A stretch of DNA of 55,125 nt from Oceanobacillus indicireducens. GTDB taxonomy: Bacteria > Bacillota > Bacilli > Bacillales > Amphibacillaceae. Shown here piece by piece: positions 17,191 through 25,871 of this stretch. The notes beneath the pieces are model-generated. The model ran no database searches and had not been told where the DNA came from. It saw nothing but the letters and a program-made list of their open reading frames with translations. The stretch is from the NCBI RefSeq assembly GCF_014647195.1, contig NZ_BMOS01000021.1, forward strand, positions 1 to 55,125, given 5' to 3'. The position numbers were made by a program, and so were the translations under genes. Position 1 is the stretch's first letter, and each line of letters opens with the position of its first letter.

Positions 17191-18246
17191 GTGGCGACTT
17201 ATCCAAATCTTTCAGAGACGAAAAACCTAATTAAACAACTTGTTTCTATTCCGAGTCCTTCCGGGAATACTGGAAAAGTAATTTCTTTTATTGAAGAGAT
17301 TTTAACAGATTTACAAATTGAACATAAGCGAAATAGAAAAGGCGGCTTGATTGCGACAATTCCAGGTGAGAATGAAAACGAACATCGTATGCTTACTGCT
17401 CATGTCGATACGTTAGGTGCCATGGTGAAAGAAATTAAGCGTGACGGTCGTCTCCGATTGGATTTAATTGGTGGATTTACGTATCACTCAATCGATGGGG
17501 AATATTGTGAGATTGAGACGTCTTCAGGGAAAATCTTCACCGGAACTATTTTACATCATGAGACATCTGTGCATGTCTATAAAAATGCGCGGGATGCTAA
17601 ATATAATCAAGAAAAAATGGAAGTGCGAATTGATGCCAAAGTGGAAAATGCGGAAGCAGTAAGAGCGCTTGGCATCGAGGTGGGAGATTTTGTCTCCTTC
17701 GATCCCCGTGTTGAAATAACAGATAATGGCTTCATCAAATCACGTCATTTAGATGATAAAGCGAGTGTTGCGATGCTTATCCAACTAATGAAACGAATCA
17801 AAGATGAAAAGCTTAGTCTACCTTATACAACCCATTTTCTGATATCTAATAATGAAGAAATCGGTTATGGAGGAAATTCTAATATTCCAGCGGAAACGGT
17901 CGAATATGTAGCGGTTGATATGGGAGCAATGGGGGAAGATCAGTCCACGGATGAATACACGGTTTCTATCTGTGTGAAAGATGGTAGCGGACCATACCAT
18001 TATGGATTGCGCAAGAATTTAGCTAATTTAGCCGAGGAAAATCATATCGGCTACAAGTTAGATATCTATCCTTATTACGCATCCGATGCGTCAGCGGCAA
18101 TCCGAAGCGGGCATGATATCGTCCATGGCCTTATCGGTCCAGGAATCGACGCCTCCCACGCATACGAACGCACCCACGAAGATTCCCTAAAAAACACCGA
18201 ACAATTACTCTACCACTACATCCAATCCAAACAGGTAGAAATATAA
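17191..18246 (+). CDS. yhfE: M42 family metallopeptidase (YhfE-like)
   Basis: An aminopeptidase of the M42 family, usually assembling into dodecameric shells that trim peptides in the cytosol. Metal and catalytic residues are visible in 'TAHVDTLG', 'SRHLDDKAS', 'SNNEEIGYGG', 'VAVDMGA' and the C-terminal 'DASHAYERTH'. 351 residues is normal. The start GTG 17191 fits GAGGAG at 17178-17183 (7 nt); ATG 17185 would be too close to it. Monocistronic, with a family 1 repeat fragment after the stop. Old 'endoglucanase' labels of this family are not supported. Confidence 0.88.
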   Translation: MATYPNLSETKNLIKQLVSIPSPSGNTGKVISFIEEILTDLQIEHKRNRKGGLIATIPGENENEHRMLTAHVDTLGAMVKEIKRDGRLRLDLIGGFTYHSIDGEYCEIETSSGKIFTGTILHHETSVHVYKNARDAKYNQEKMEVRIDAKVENAEAVRALGIEVGDFVSFDPRVEITDNGFIKSRHLDDKASVAMLIQLMKRIKDEKLSLPYTTHFLISNNEEIGYGGNSNIPAETVEYVAVDMGAMGEDQSTDEYTVSICVKDGSGPYHYGLRKNLANLAEENHIGYKLDIYPYYASDASAAIRSGHDIVHGLIGPGIDASHAYERTHEDSLKNTEQLLYHYIQSKQVEI

Positions 18247-18249
18247 AAC

Positions 18250-18308
18250 GGGACACGGGGTCAGAGCACTTGTCCCAGTGGGACATTGGGGACGGAGGCA
18301 TTGTCCCA
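18250..18308. repeat. Repeat family 1 copy D, rearranged
   Basis: GGGACACGGGGTCAGAGCA followed by TTGTCCCAGTGGGACATTG and again GGAGGCATTGTCCCA. Half-units are shuffled relative to copy C, so the hairpin is incomplete. Confidence 0.65.
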
Positions 18309-18318
18309 CCTCTTGTTC

Positions 18319-18510
18319 TAGCGTAGGAAACTATAAAATAAAAATGCAGTGATAATTTAGGTATCCAGGGTTAGCCACGTCCGCTCTGCGCCCAGCAACT
18401 AGCAGATCTTTTGGTGGGACGAGTAATCGCAGTTCCAGGCGCCCGCGTAACGAATCGCGTTCTTAGCCTGTAAGGGCGCTTGCGCCTTTATTCGAGAACA
18501 AGGAAGGTAG
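18319..18510. repeat. Repeat family 3 copy and downstream structured spacer
   Basis: 18319-18400 matches 54849-54928, including TAGCCACGTCCGCTCTGCGC and CCCAGCAACTA. The following part differs from the later copy and contains the hairpin AAGGGCGC/GCGCCTT near 18472-18489. Such GC-rich cassettes are common between Bacillaceae genes. No reading frame of note before the gene at 18520. Confidence 0.65.
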
Positions 18511-18519
18511 GTATAAAAG

Positions 18520-19506
18520 ATGAAACTAAGTATTCTTGATCAGGTTCCCATTCCAAATGGAAAAACTGCAAACGAGGCACTGGAAGCGACGATTGATCTC
18601 GCTGTGACGGCGGAAAAATTAGGATTTCACCGCTATTGGATTGCCGAGCATCATGACTTCCCGGGATTAGCAAGTCCCGCACCAGACATCATTCTTGGTA
18701 TTATTGGTTCGAAAACGAATCGCATTCGCATCGGCTCTGGGGCGGTTCTTTTACCAAACTATAGGCCGTACCAGATAGCTGAAAGATATAACCTGCTGGC
18801 TACTTTATATCCCGGAAGAATAGACCTTGGACTTGGACGAGCGCCGGGCGGATCAGCAGAGGCATCGATTGCGCTTGTAGATAATTTTCTCGAACAGGTG
18901 AAAAACTATCCGGAAAAACTGGATGAATTACTCCATTTCTTGAATCGTGATTTTCCTGAAGAACATCTTTTCTCTAAGGTTTCTGCACAACCTGTTCCGA
19001 AAGAACAACCGGTCCCGTGGCTTCTTGGCACGAGCAAGAAAAGTGCAGTGTTAGCGCTCGAGAAAGGCCTGCCATATGTGTTTGGCGACTTTATGAGTGA
19101 TGCAGACGGTCCGTCAATTGTGCGCGGTTACTTTGAAAACTTCCAGGAGGGAGAGCCGGAAGCAATTGTTACGGTGAACGTTATTTGTGCGGAGACGAAA
19201 GAGGAAGCGGAGCAGCTTGCGAAAAGCAATCAAATATGGAAATGGATGCAGGATAAAGGGAAGGGAAATGGAAAAATTCCTTCTATTACTGAAGTGAATG
19301 AATATAAGCTTACAGATGAAGATCTCGAACTTTTGCGTAAATCCGGTGACCGGCAAATTGTTGGAACGCCGGATATTGTTCGGAAATCGCTTGAGTTACT
19401 AAGTGAGGAATATGGTACGGACGAGTTTATGATTCTTACAATTACGCATGATTTTGCGGCTCGTAAAAAATCTTACGAACTGATTGCACGTGAATTTGGA
19501 TTATAG
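18520..19506 (+). CDS. LLM class flavin-dependent oxidoreductase
   Basis: A 328-residue TIM-barrel monooxygenase of the bacterial-luciferase-like superfamily, using reduced FMN. Segments 'GFHRYWIAEHHDFPGLASPAPD' in part and 'LYPGRIDLGLGRAPGG' are typical of the MsnO8/YceB-like single-chain group. The substrate cannot be told from sequence. ATG 18520 follows AAGGAAGG. No operon partner; DedA follows 99 bases later with its own ribosome site. Confidence 0.88.
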   Translation: MKLSILDQVPIPNGKTANEALEATIDLAVTAEKLGFHRYWIAEHHDFPGLASPAPDIILGIIGSKTNRIRIGSGAVLLPNYRPYQIAERYNLLATLYPGRIDLGLGRAPGGSAEASIALVDNFLEQVKNYPEKLDELLHFLNRDFPEEHLFSKVSAQPVPKEQPVPWLLGTSKKSAVLALEKGLPYVFGDFMSDADGPSIVRGYFENFQEGEPEAIVTVNVICAETKEEAEQLAKSNQIWKWMQDKGKGNGKIPSITEVNEYKLTDEDLELLRKSGDRQIVGTPDIVRKSLELLSEEYGTDEFMILTITHDFAARKKSYELIAREFGL

Positions 19507-19605
19507 CTTCTAAGTTCATGGTAGTTTGTATATAAATATTATAGAGAAGCGTTTAATGGACAAGTATCCATAATAGCAAGGTAAATTGAAAGTCAGGAGG
19601 TATGC

Positions 19606-20211
19606 ATGCAAAGCTGGGTCACATATATAATGGAAAAGTTCGGCTACTTGGGTATTTTTCTTATGATGACGTTGGAAAATTTATTCCCGCCCATCCCATC
19701 TGAAATCGTTCTTCCCTTTGGAGGGTTCATGACCACGTATGCAAATCTAACAGTAATTGGCGTCATGACAGCAGCGACATTGGGTTCCGTTATCGGTGCG
19801 ATGATTCTGTATAGCATCGGCCTCCTGATTGATGTGGAGCGCTTGGAGAGAATTGTGGCACGGTTCGGTCATCTTCTTAGAATTGAAAAAGCGGATATTC
19901 GTAAAGCGGATACCTGGTTTGATAGATTTGGATATTGGACAGTGTTTTTCTGTCGGATGGTGCCGCTCGTTCGTAGTCTTATTTCTATTCCAGCTGGGAT
20001 GTCGAATATGAAATTTTCCGCATTCATCCTGTTAACAACACTCGGAACATTGATTTGGAATGCTCTCCTTGTAGCAGTGGGTGTCCTCCTTGGTGAGAAC
20101 TGGGAAGCTATTCTAGGAATTATGGACGTTTATTCGACAATTGTTTATTCATTGCTTGGAGCAGGCGTCATTTTGATGGCATTTATATATATAAAAAAAT
20201 GGAGAAAATGA
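19606..20211 (+). CDS. DedA family membrane protein
   Basis: A 201-residue DedA (SNARE-associated/VTT) protein. DedA proteins act in lipid carrier or phospholipid recycling; the exact substrate of this one is unknown. It shows 'LENLFPPIPSEIVLPFGG' near the N-terminus and the family motif 'FFCRMVPLVRS' (F-x-R-x-x-P-x-x-R), with four or five hydrophobic helices. Start ATG 19606, or the out-of-frame ATG 19602 ignored; AGGAGG is at 19595-19600. Confidence 0.9.
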   Translation: MQSWVTYIMEKFGYLGIFLMMTLENLFPPIPSEIVLPFGGFMTTYANLTVIGVMTAATLGSVIGAMILYSIGLLIDVERLERIVARFGHLLRIEKADIRKADTWFDRFGYWTVFFCRMVPLVRSLISIPAGMSNMKFSAFILLTTLGTLIWNALLVAVGVLLGENWEAILGIMDVYSTIVYSLLGAGVILMAFIYIKKWRK

Positions 20212-20238
20212 AAAGAATGGTGATATGCCGTTCTTTTT
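20212..20238 (+). terminator. Terminator after dedA
   Basis: AAAGAATGG (20212-20220) pairs with CCGTTCTTT (20228-20236) and seven Ts follow. Confidence 0.8.
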
Positions 20239-20264
20239 TTGTACTCTTTTTTAGGTGCGTATAA

Positions 20265-20353
20265 CTGGGACATTTACACTGACCCCATGTCCCACCAGTC
20301 CCCAGTGTCCCACCAGTCGCAGTGGGACAAAACCTCTGACCCCGGTGTCCCAC
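20265..20353. repeat. Repeat family 1 copy E, rearranged
   Basis: Contains CTGACCCCATGTCCCACCAG, GTGTCCCACCAGT, CAGTGGGACAAAACC and CTCTGACCCCGGTGTCCCA. Several half-units occur in the same orientation, so it is a shuffled composite. It lies between dedA and the lia operon. Confidence 0.65.
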
Positions 20354-20360
20354 TAAATAC

Positions 20361-20398
20361 GTCTTGGGGCTTAGTTGGATTTATGTCTGGGGCTCATT
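20361..20398 (+). promoter_or_regulatory. Direct repeat upstream of liaI, candidate activator sites
   Basis: GTCTTGGGGCTTAG (20361) and GTCTGGGGCTCATT (20385) recur about two helical turns apart, some 60 bases before liaI. This is where LiaR binding would be expected. I cannot match it to a known LiaR box with certainty. Confidence 0.35.
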
Positions 20399-20455
20399 AT
20401 CAGGTTTTGTTTTCTGCGGTAAGATGGAGTCAAGATCAAGAAAGGAGGCTGTCAC

Positions 20456-20800
20456 ATGAAGAAATTTTTACTCTTTGTTGGGGGATTAATTGCATTTTTC
20501 GTGTTGCTTGCCAATATTGGACCAATGATTATTTTAGGGTTGAGTCTCTGGTTGTTGTATATCGTGTTTAAAAAGTTTGTCGCAACGGATTCAACGGGTG
20601 CAAAAGTCGGCTGGATTGTAGTTGGATTGCTTGTGTTAAGCATCAGCTTGTCGAACATCTATGCAATCATTGGTGTCGCAGCTGTTTATGTATTGTATTT
20701 GATCATGAAGAGCTGGAAGGAAGAACCAGTTGTCCACACGGTGAACGATGACGATCCATTTACGAATTTCGAACGGGAATGGGCAGATTTACATCAATAA
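20456..20800 (+). CDS. liaI: LiaI-like small membrane protein
   Basis: A 114-residue protein with about three to four hydrophobic segments and an acidic soluble C-terminus ('NDDDPFTNFEREW'). In B. subtilis LiaI anchors the PspA-like LiaH at the membrane; this gene sits directly before liaH (26-nt gap), which supports that role. Sequence resemblance to B. subtilis LiaI is weak, closer to the Listeria/Bacillus lmo0954-type proteins found at the same place. ATG 20456 follows AGGAGG. Confidence 0.7.
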   Translation: MKKFLLFVGGLIAFFVLLANIGPMIILGLSLWLLYIVFKKFVATDSTGAKVGWIVVGLLVLSISLSNIYAIIGVAAVYVLYLIMKSWKEEPVVHTVNDDDPFTNFEREWADLHQ

Positions 20801-20826
20801 TTAAATTTAAAAGGAGAGAATAAATT

Positions 20827-21465
20827 ATGTCAACAAACATTTTTACACGCATCATGGATAATATTTCAGCAGACTTGCATCATTTAATGGATAAGAAAGA
20901 GGAAAAGAATCCAGTCGCAGCATTGAATCAATACTTGCGCCAAAGCGAACTGGAAAAGGAAAAAGTCAGAAAGATGATTGAGCGCCAGTACAAATTGAAA
21001 GATGAATTCTCTCGTGAATATTTAAAAGCTCAAGATTTAGCAGATAAGCGCAAGAGACAAGCAGACATTGCAGAGCAAGCAGGAGAAACCGATTTATATG
21101 AATTTGCAGTGAAAGAGTATGAAGAGTATGAGAAGCGTGCAGCCCGCTTAAAACAGAGCAGGGAAGAAACAATAGAACAACTCGTTTCACTGGAAAATAA
21201 ATATGAAGAAATGAAGCATCGCCTGAAAGATATGCATATGCGCCGAATGGAATTAATGGGAAGAGAAAATATTGCAAGGGCGAATCAGCAAATGAACCAA
21301 GTAATCGATGATGTATCCGATAAACCATTTGCGAAGTTTGCCGAACTGGAGCAGTATATCGAGAATCTGGAATACAAGGTGAATAGCTCCTATTATAAGA
21401 GCACATTCGATAGTAAAATTGCTAAGCTTGAAAAAGAATTACAAGATAAAGAAAATGTGGAATAA
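20827..21465 (+). CDS. liaH: PspA/IM30 family phage-shock protein LiaH
   Basis: A 212-residue, almost wholly coiled-coil protein of the PspA/Vipp1 family that assembles on stressed membranes. The start 'TRIMDNISADLHHLMDKKEEKNPVAALNQYLR' in part is the family N-terminus with its amphipathic helix, and 'QADIAEQAGETDLYEFAVKE' the central hairpin. ATG 20827 follows AAGGAGAG. It is the main output of the LiaRS system. Confidence 0.92.
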   Translation: MSTNIFTRIMDNISADLHHLMDKKEEKNPVAALNQYLRQSELEKEKVRKMIERQYKLKDEFSREYLKAQDLADKRKRQADIAEQAGETDLYEFAVKEYEEYEKRAARLKQSREETIEQLVSLENKYEEMKHRLKDMHMRRMELMGRENIARANQQMNQVIDDVSDKPFAKFAELEQYIENLEYKVNSSYYKSTFDSKIAKLEKELQDKENVE

Positions 21466-21502
21466 GATGCGATAAGCTCCAAGGAAAATGATATACTATA
21501 TA

Positions 21503-21523
21503 GGCGTAGATGAAATCTGCGCC
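21503..21523 (+). promoter_or_regulatory. Hairpin between liaIH and liaFSR
   Basis: GGCGTAGAT and ATCTGCGCC form a 9-bp stem with a 3-nt loop, and TATACT lies just before (21492-21497). No T-run follows. It may be an attenuating or processing structure that lowers liaFSR relative to liaIH, as reported for B. subtilis. Confidence 0.45.
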
Positions 21524-21555
21524 TTAAACGATTGAAAAGGTAAGGGGGAGCCGTC

Positions 21556-22284
21556 ATGTTCAAGCAATTACCGACAAAATCATATAACTGGATTCTAATC
21601 ATCGGCATCCTCCTTCTCATGGCTGAATTTGTATTTTCCTTTGGAGGAACAATTATCCCCGCTATTATATGCGGGTTCTTAGTCTATATTAGCTGGAAGA
21701 ACTTTTATACCCTCTGGGGTAAAATTGTCTTTTGGCTTAGTCTTATTGGTCTCATTTTTTCGATACTGAGTCTTATGGCAGTTAGATTCCTTATTATTGC
21801 AGCAATTGTTATCTTTGCGATGAGATACTATGATTCAACGAAAAGAACCGATCGAATCTATCCCAAGCTTCCCGACGAAGAAGCACTAAACGAGCCGCTA
21901 AGTCGTGTGGAACCTCTATTTGACCATACCGTATTGGATGACCAGTATACTGAGGAGACTGCTTACCAGTGGAGAGATGTGAACATTCATGGCTTGCTTG
22001 GTGATAGGGTTATTGATTTAAGTAATACCGTCATCCCGAATGACACAGCGGTTATTTCAATACGTCATGGTCTGGGTAATATTGAAATATATGTACCTTA
22101 TGAAGTGGAGGTCAGTATCCACCACAGTGCTATATTCGGTAATGCCCATATCTTCCACGAAAGTCATGAAAAACTTTTTAATAAATCGATTTTTTATCAA
22201 ACGGCTGTTTATGATCACGCAACAACGCGTGTAAAAATCGTCACCTCGCTATTTTCTGGAGATATTGAGGTGAAGCGTATATGA
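21556..22284 (+). CDS. liaF: LiaF, inhibitor of the LiaRS two-component system
   Basis: A 242-residue protein with four N-terminal membrane segments (to about residue 95) and a C-terminal cytosolic beta domain, 'IHGLLGDRVIDLSNTVIPN' and 'GLGNIEIYVPYEVEV', as in LiaF/VraT. LiaF keeps LiaS off without envelope stress. The end overlaps liaS by 4 nt (ATGA). No liaG gene is present between liaH and liaF. Confidence 0.9.
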   Translation: MFKQLPTKSYNWILIIGILLLMAEFVFSFGGTIIPAIICGFLVYISWKNFYTLWGKIVFWLSLIGLIFSILSLMAVRFLIIAAIVIFAMRYYDSTKRTDRIYPKLPDEEALNEPLSRVEPLFDHTVLDDQYTEETAYQWRDVNIHGLLGDRVIDLSNTVIPNDTAVISIRHGLGNIEIYVPYEVEVSIHHSAIFGNAHIFHESHEKLFNKSIFYQTAVYDHATTRVKIVTSLFSGDIEVKRI

Positions 22285-23354
22285 GTACGATTATCCGCCA
22301 TATATTCACTGGCATTCTGTTTAGTATCTTACTTTCAGCGGTCGTCCTCACACTTGTGTTCACTGTTTTCCCTCCGGACAGTTATGCGATTCTGTGGGAA
22401 ACCGAGATTGGCAATGTTTCTTTCTTAATCTGGGTGTTTGGTTTCATACTAGCAGGCGGAACGATTTTCGGGATATCAACTGGTTGGTACTGGAGACAAC
22501 GACTGCATCGGATTGAACGTAAGCTTGACAGACTAAGTAAGGGGCAGAGACTTGATGAGGAAAAAGAACCGTATCACGAACTGAAAAGCATTGAAAAGCG
22601 TCTAGAACTCATTCAATCACGAATAGATCAGCAAACGGAAAACGCGCAAAGACTTGCAACAGAAAGAGCGGAAGAACGAGAAAAGAGCTTACAAGAAATT
22701 GTCGTCCAAGAACGAAACCGGCTTGCCCGTGAATTACATGATTCTGTAAGTCAACAACTCTTTGCGGCATCAATGATGATTTCAGCTCTCAATCTGCAAA
22801 ATGCTCCTGAAGATGATGAAATGAAGAAGAAATTACAATTAGTGGAAAAAATGCTGCAACAATCCCAGCTGGAAATGCGGGCACTCCTTCTACACCTGCG
22901 TCCAGTCGCGTTAAAAGGGAAATCTCTTGTTCAAGGTGTGGAAGAATTGCTTGTTGAAATGCAACAGAAAATTACGATTGATATATCGTGGACAGCGGAA
23001 GAACTTTCTGTTGATAAGGGAATTGAAGACCAACTGTTCCGTATCATTCAAGAAGCGATGTCCAACACATTGCGCCACGCACAAGCCACGAGTTTTCATG
23101 TGTTGCTCATTAAGCGAGAAGGTACGGTAATTTTACGTATTTCAGATAATGGGGTAGGTTTCGACATGGAAAGCGTGAAAACTAGTTCCTATGGCCTCCA
23201 TAATATGAGGGAGAGGGCATATGAAATCGGTGGAACGTTCAAAGTTGTCAGCTTACCGAATCAAGGCACGAAGCTTGAGGTAAAAGTTCCCCTACCTACA
23301 GGATCGGATCAAGAAGAAAGAGCATCTATTCAAACAGAAAGTGAGGAAGAATGA
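22281..23354 (+). CDS. liaS: LiaS sensor histidine kinase
   Basis: A 357-residue kinase with two membrane helices and a short extracytoplasmic loop, an intramembrane-sensing layout. It has HAMP-like and coiled-coil segments, the HisKA_3 phosphoacceptor '[13 protein letters not shown]', and a C-terminal ATPase domain with 'SDNGVGFDM' and '[10 protein letters not shown]'. It overlaps liaF and liaR by 4 nt each. It responds to lipid II-binding antibiotics in known relatives. Confidence 0.93.
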   Translation: MSTIIRHIFTGILFSILLSAVVLTLVFTVFPPDSYAILWETEIGNVSFLIWVFGFILAGGTIFGISTGWYWRQRLHRIERKLDRLSKGQRLDEEKEPYHELKSIEKRLELIQSRIDQQTENAQRLATERAEEREKSLQEIVVQERNRLARELHDSVSQQLFAASMMISALNLQNAPEDDEMKKKLQLVEKMLQQSQLEMRALLLHLRPVALKGKSLVQGVEELLVEMQQKITIDISWTAEELSVDKGIEDQLFRIIQEAMSNTLRHAQATSFHVLLIKREGTVILRISDNGVGFDMESVKTSSYGLHNMRERAYEIGGTFKVVSLPNQGTKLEVKVPLPTGSDQEERASIQTESEEE

Positions 23355-23983
23355 TGATAACTGTATTATTTGCCGATGATCATGAAATGGTTCGTATTGG
23401 CGTAGCGTCTTATCTGTCCGCACAACCGGATATTGAAGTCGTAGCTGAAGCTGATGACGGAGAACCAGCTGTGAAGTTAGCTCTTGAATGGAAGCCGGAT
23501 ATCATTTTAATGGACTTAGTTATGAAGGAAATGGATGGAATCGAAGCTACGAAACAGATCCTATCTGAGTGGCCGGAAGCAAAGATTATCATCGTTACAA
23601 GCTTTCTCGATGATGAAAAAGTTTACCCAGCGCTTGAAGCCGGCGCGAAAAGCTATTTGCTGAAGACTTCCAAGGCTGAAAAAATAGCCGAAGCGATCCG
23701 CGCAACTCATGAAGGCCAATCGATCTTGGAACCTGAAGTAACTGGGAAATTAATGAACCGGATGCGCCATTCTCAAGAGGAAGCGTTGCATGAGCAATTG
23801 ACAGAACGGGAGAAGGAAGTCCTGCTTCTTCTTACAGCTGGGAAAACGAACCAAGAAATAGCCGATGAGTTGTTTATTGCAACGAAAACAGTGAAAGTCC
23901 ATGTAAGTAATATTTTAGCAAAATTAGAGGTACAGGATCGAACCCAGGCAGTTATTTATGCTTTCCAGCATAATCTTGTATAA
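23351..23983 (+). CDS. liaR: LiaR response regulator
   Basis: A 210-residue NarL/FixJ-type regulator: receiver with phospho-Asp in '[12 protein letters not shown]' (about residue 55) and a C-terminal LuxR-type helix-turn-helix '[22 protein letters not shown]'. It should activate the liaI promoter upstream. Start at 23351 overlaps liaS; ATG 23354 is a possible start. Confidence 0.94.
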   Translation: MMITVLFADDHEMVRIGVASYLSAQPDIEVVAEADDGEPAVKLALEWKPDIILMDLVMKEMDGIEATKQILSEWPEAKIIIVTSFLDDEKVYPALEAGAKSYLLKTSKAEKIAEAIRATHEGQSILEPEVTGKLMNRMRHSQEEALHEQLTEREKEVLLLLTAGKTNQEIADELFIATKTVKVHVSNILAKLEVQDRTQAVIYAFQHNLV

Positions 23984-24061
23984 TTTTCTATCAGTCTTAA
24001 ATTATCAGGTGAAATGAAAGGATTTTAATATATCGTCCTCTATTAGGAAAATATACGTCTA

Positions 24062-24099
24062 AACATGTAGTATGCCCGAGGGATATTGCATGTTTTTTC
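24062..24099 (+). terminator. Probable terminator of the lia operon
   Basis: AACATG/CATGTT with AGTAT/ATATT inner pairs, followed by TTTTTT. It lies about 80 bases after liaR. The rest of 23984-24296 holds the cwlO control region described separately. Confidence 0.55.
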
Positions 24100-24138
24100 T
24101 CTATTAAGGAAATAATTTGTCATTAATTGAAACATAAC

Positions 24139-24155
24139 TGTAATATAACGATAAC
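24139..24155 (+). promoter_or_regulatory. Candidate WalR box upstream of cwlO
   Basis: TGTAATATAACGATAAC fits the WalR direct repeat TGTWAH-N5-TGTWAH with a perfect first and a 4-of-6 second half. WalR control of cwlO is established in B. subtilis; here it is inferred. Confidence 0.4.
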
Positions 24156-24186
24156 ACGACTGCAATTTTTGGGTGTTACAATACCA

Positions 24187-24214
24187 TTGAAATGAAAATA
24201 ATACATAATATAAA
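24187..24214 (+). promoter_or_regulatory. Predicted promoter of cwlO
   Basis: TTGAAA (24187-24192) and TATAAA (24209-24214) with 16-nt spacing, about 80 bases before the start codon. Confidence 0.5.
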
Positions 24215-24296
24215 TTAATGACACGAATTTGCAGGTAGGCTTTCATGAACATACATAAAGAGATGCAATAGTAGTGAGGAAGTGGGGAACGAGAAA

Positions 24297-25634
24297 TTGA
24301 AAAAGACCTTAGTAACGATGGCTACTGTAACAGTAGTAGGTTTGAGCAGTGTGTTTTTTACTGATCACGCATCAGCAGAATCTATTGATGACCTGAAGGA
24401 CAAGCAAACGCAAATTCAAGATGAAAGAGGAACGATTAAAGCAAACTTATCCGAGGCAGAAGCGGAGATTGCTGATTTATTAATAGACTTAGAGAATTTA
24501 AATGATGAAATTGACCGTGTTAATAAAGCGCTTGACGAAAACAAAGCAACAATGGAGAAAAATGAAAAATCCATTACTGCAACAGAAGAGCAAGTAGACA
24601 AGCTTGAAGCGGAAATCAAAGAACTTGAAGAAGCGATTGAAAAACGTTTCGACATTTTAAAAGAACGCGCATCAGCTTACCAAAAGAATGGTGGTAACAT
24701 TTCTTATCTTGAAGTGTTATTCGGCTCGCAAAATTTCATGGATTTCATTAGCCGTGTAAGTGCAATTAACAAAATTAGCGATTCTGATGCTGAATTAATG
24801 GAACAAATCGACGCTGATAAAGTTAAAGTTGAAGAGAAGCAAGAAGAGGTAATTGTTAAACTTGATGAATTAAAAGAAATGCGTGTCGAGCTTGAAGGAA
24901 TTGAGAAAACAATCAAAGCTCAACAAACACAAAACAAAGATAAAAAGGCAGAAATCAAAGATAAAGAAGCAGCACTTGTTGCAAAAGTAGAAGAACTTGA
25001 AGTGAAAGACAGCGAGCTTGCTTCCCTTGAAAGAGACGTTAGACAGAACATTAATGAATTAACACAACCTGCTCCTGAAGTTCAGGTAGCAAGTAACGAA
25101 ACGAATGCAAGTGGCAATGAATCAAATAACAATAGTTCAAATAATAATGATTCAAGTAACAATAACTTATCAACTGTTTCAAAAGAAGAACCGAAATCAA
25201 AATCAACTAATTCGACTAATTCAACTAATTCAACTAATTCATCTGATTCATCCCGTCCAGCAGCGTCTGGCGGTGTTGAAACTGCAATGAACGCTGGATT
25301 CGCTCACCTTGGCACTCCATATGTATGGGGAGGAAAAGGACCAGGTGGATTTGACTGTTCTGGATTTGTATCCTGGGCATTTGCTCAAGGTGGAATTTCC
25401 GTACCGTCAAGCACTGCAGGACTAGCAGGTGTTGGTACGAAGGTTTCCGCAAGTAATATGCAACCGGGTGACATTGTATTCTTCAACACATATAAAACAA
25501 ACGGTCATGTAGGTATCTACCTTGGTGGCGGTAAGTTTATCGGTGCACAGAACTCTACTGGTCTAGCAGTAGCAGACATGTCTAGCGGTTACTGGGCTGA
25601 TAAATTCTCAGGCCACGTACGCAGCGTAAGATAA
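24297..25634 (+). CDS. cwlO: CwlO-type peptidoglycan DL-endopeptidase (NlpC/P60)
   Basis: A secreted 445-residue wall hydrolase that cuts D-Glu/meso-DAP cross-bridge peptides. From TTG 24297 (GGGGA at 24284-24288) a signal peptide ends at 'TDHASA', followed by a long coiled coil (about 30-255), a Ser/Asn/Thr-rich linker (about 265-325) and an NlpC/P60 domain with catalytic Cys in FDCSGF and His in GHVGIYLG. In B. subtilis FtsEX controls such coiled coils. GTG 24282 was rejected as start because it overlaps the ribosome site. The linker is coded by 9-bp tandem repeats. Confidence 0.92.
   Translation: MKKTLVTMATVTVVGLSSVFFTDHASAESIDDLKDKQTQIQDERGTIKANLSEAEAEIADLLIDLENLNDEIDRVNKALDENKATMEKNEKSITATEEQVDKLEAEIKELEEAIEKRFDILKERASAYQKNGGNISYLEVLFGSQNFMDFISRVSAINKISDSDAELMEQIDADKVKVEEKQEEVIVKLDELKEMRVELEGIEKTIKAQQTQNKDKKAEIKDKEAALVAKVEELEVKDSELASLERDVRQNINELTQPAPEVQVASNETNASGNESNNNSSNNNDSSNNNLSTVSKEEPKSKSTNSTNSTNSTNSSDSSRPAASGGVETAMNAGFAHLGTPYVWGGKGPGGFDCSGFVSWAFAQGGISVPSSTAGLAGVGTKVSASNMQPGDIVFFNTYKTNGHVGIYLGGGKFIGAQNSTGLAVADMSSGYWADKFSGHVRSVR
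25208..25250 (+). repeat. 9-bp tandem repeat in the cwlO linker
   Basis: About four and a half tandem units of AACTAATTC-type sequence (first diverged, AATTCGACT) code for the Ser-Thr-Asn repeats of the linker. In-frame slippage could change linker length. Confidence 0.75.
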
Positions 25635-25652
25635 TAAAGTAAACAATTCATA

Positions 25653-25684
25653 AAATCCATCCTATCTGTAGGGTGGATTTTTTC
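25653..25684 (+). terminator. Terminator of cwlO
   Basis: AAATCCATCCTA pairs with TAGGGTGGATTT, followed by TTTTC. Confidence 0.88.
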
Positions 25685-25740
25685 TCGTATTTTATCCTTA
25701 AATTTTTGAACCTGAATTTTAAAAAATAAAATCTTCTGTA

Positions 25741-25769
25741 TAGACGGGTATGGTTGGATATATTATAAT
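25741..25769 (+). promoter_or_regulatory. Predicted promoter of the CNNM-type gene
   Basis: TAGACG (25741-25746), 17-nt spacer, TATAAT (25764-25769). Confidence 0.5.
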
Positions 25770-25828
25770 AAAATGGAGCCAATCATAACTAATAATCTCG
25801 AAATAAAAATGAATTTATATTTGCACTT

Positions 25829-25871
25829 AGGAGGTGAAGTTCCTATTGCTTGTGCATAGGAACACTAATTG
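25829..25871 (+). promoter_or_regulatory. Shine-Dalgarno site separated from a TTG start by a hairpin
   Basis: AGGAGGT lies at 25829-25835 but the first possible start of the gene, TTG 25869, is 33 nt away; in-frame stops at 25857 and 25866 exclude earlier starts. Between them GTTCCTAT (25839-25846) pairs perfectly with ATAGGAAC (25856-25863). Folding it would bring the site to normal distance. A short upstream frame (TTG 25847 to the stop at 25886-25888) could instead couple translation. Confidence 0.6.

Noticed and set aside
20239-20571. Open frame of 110 codons
   Set aside because: It runs through repeat copy E and then overlaps liaI in another frame.
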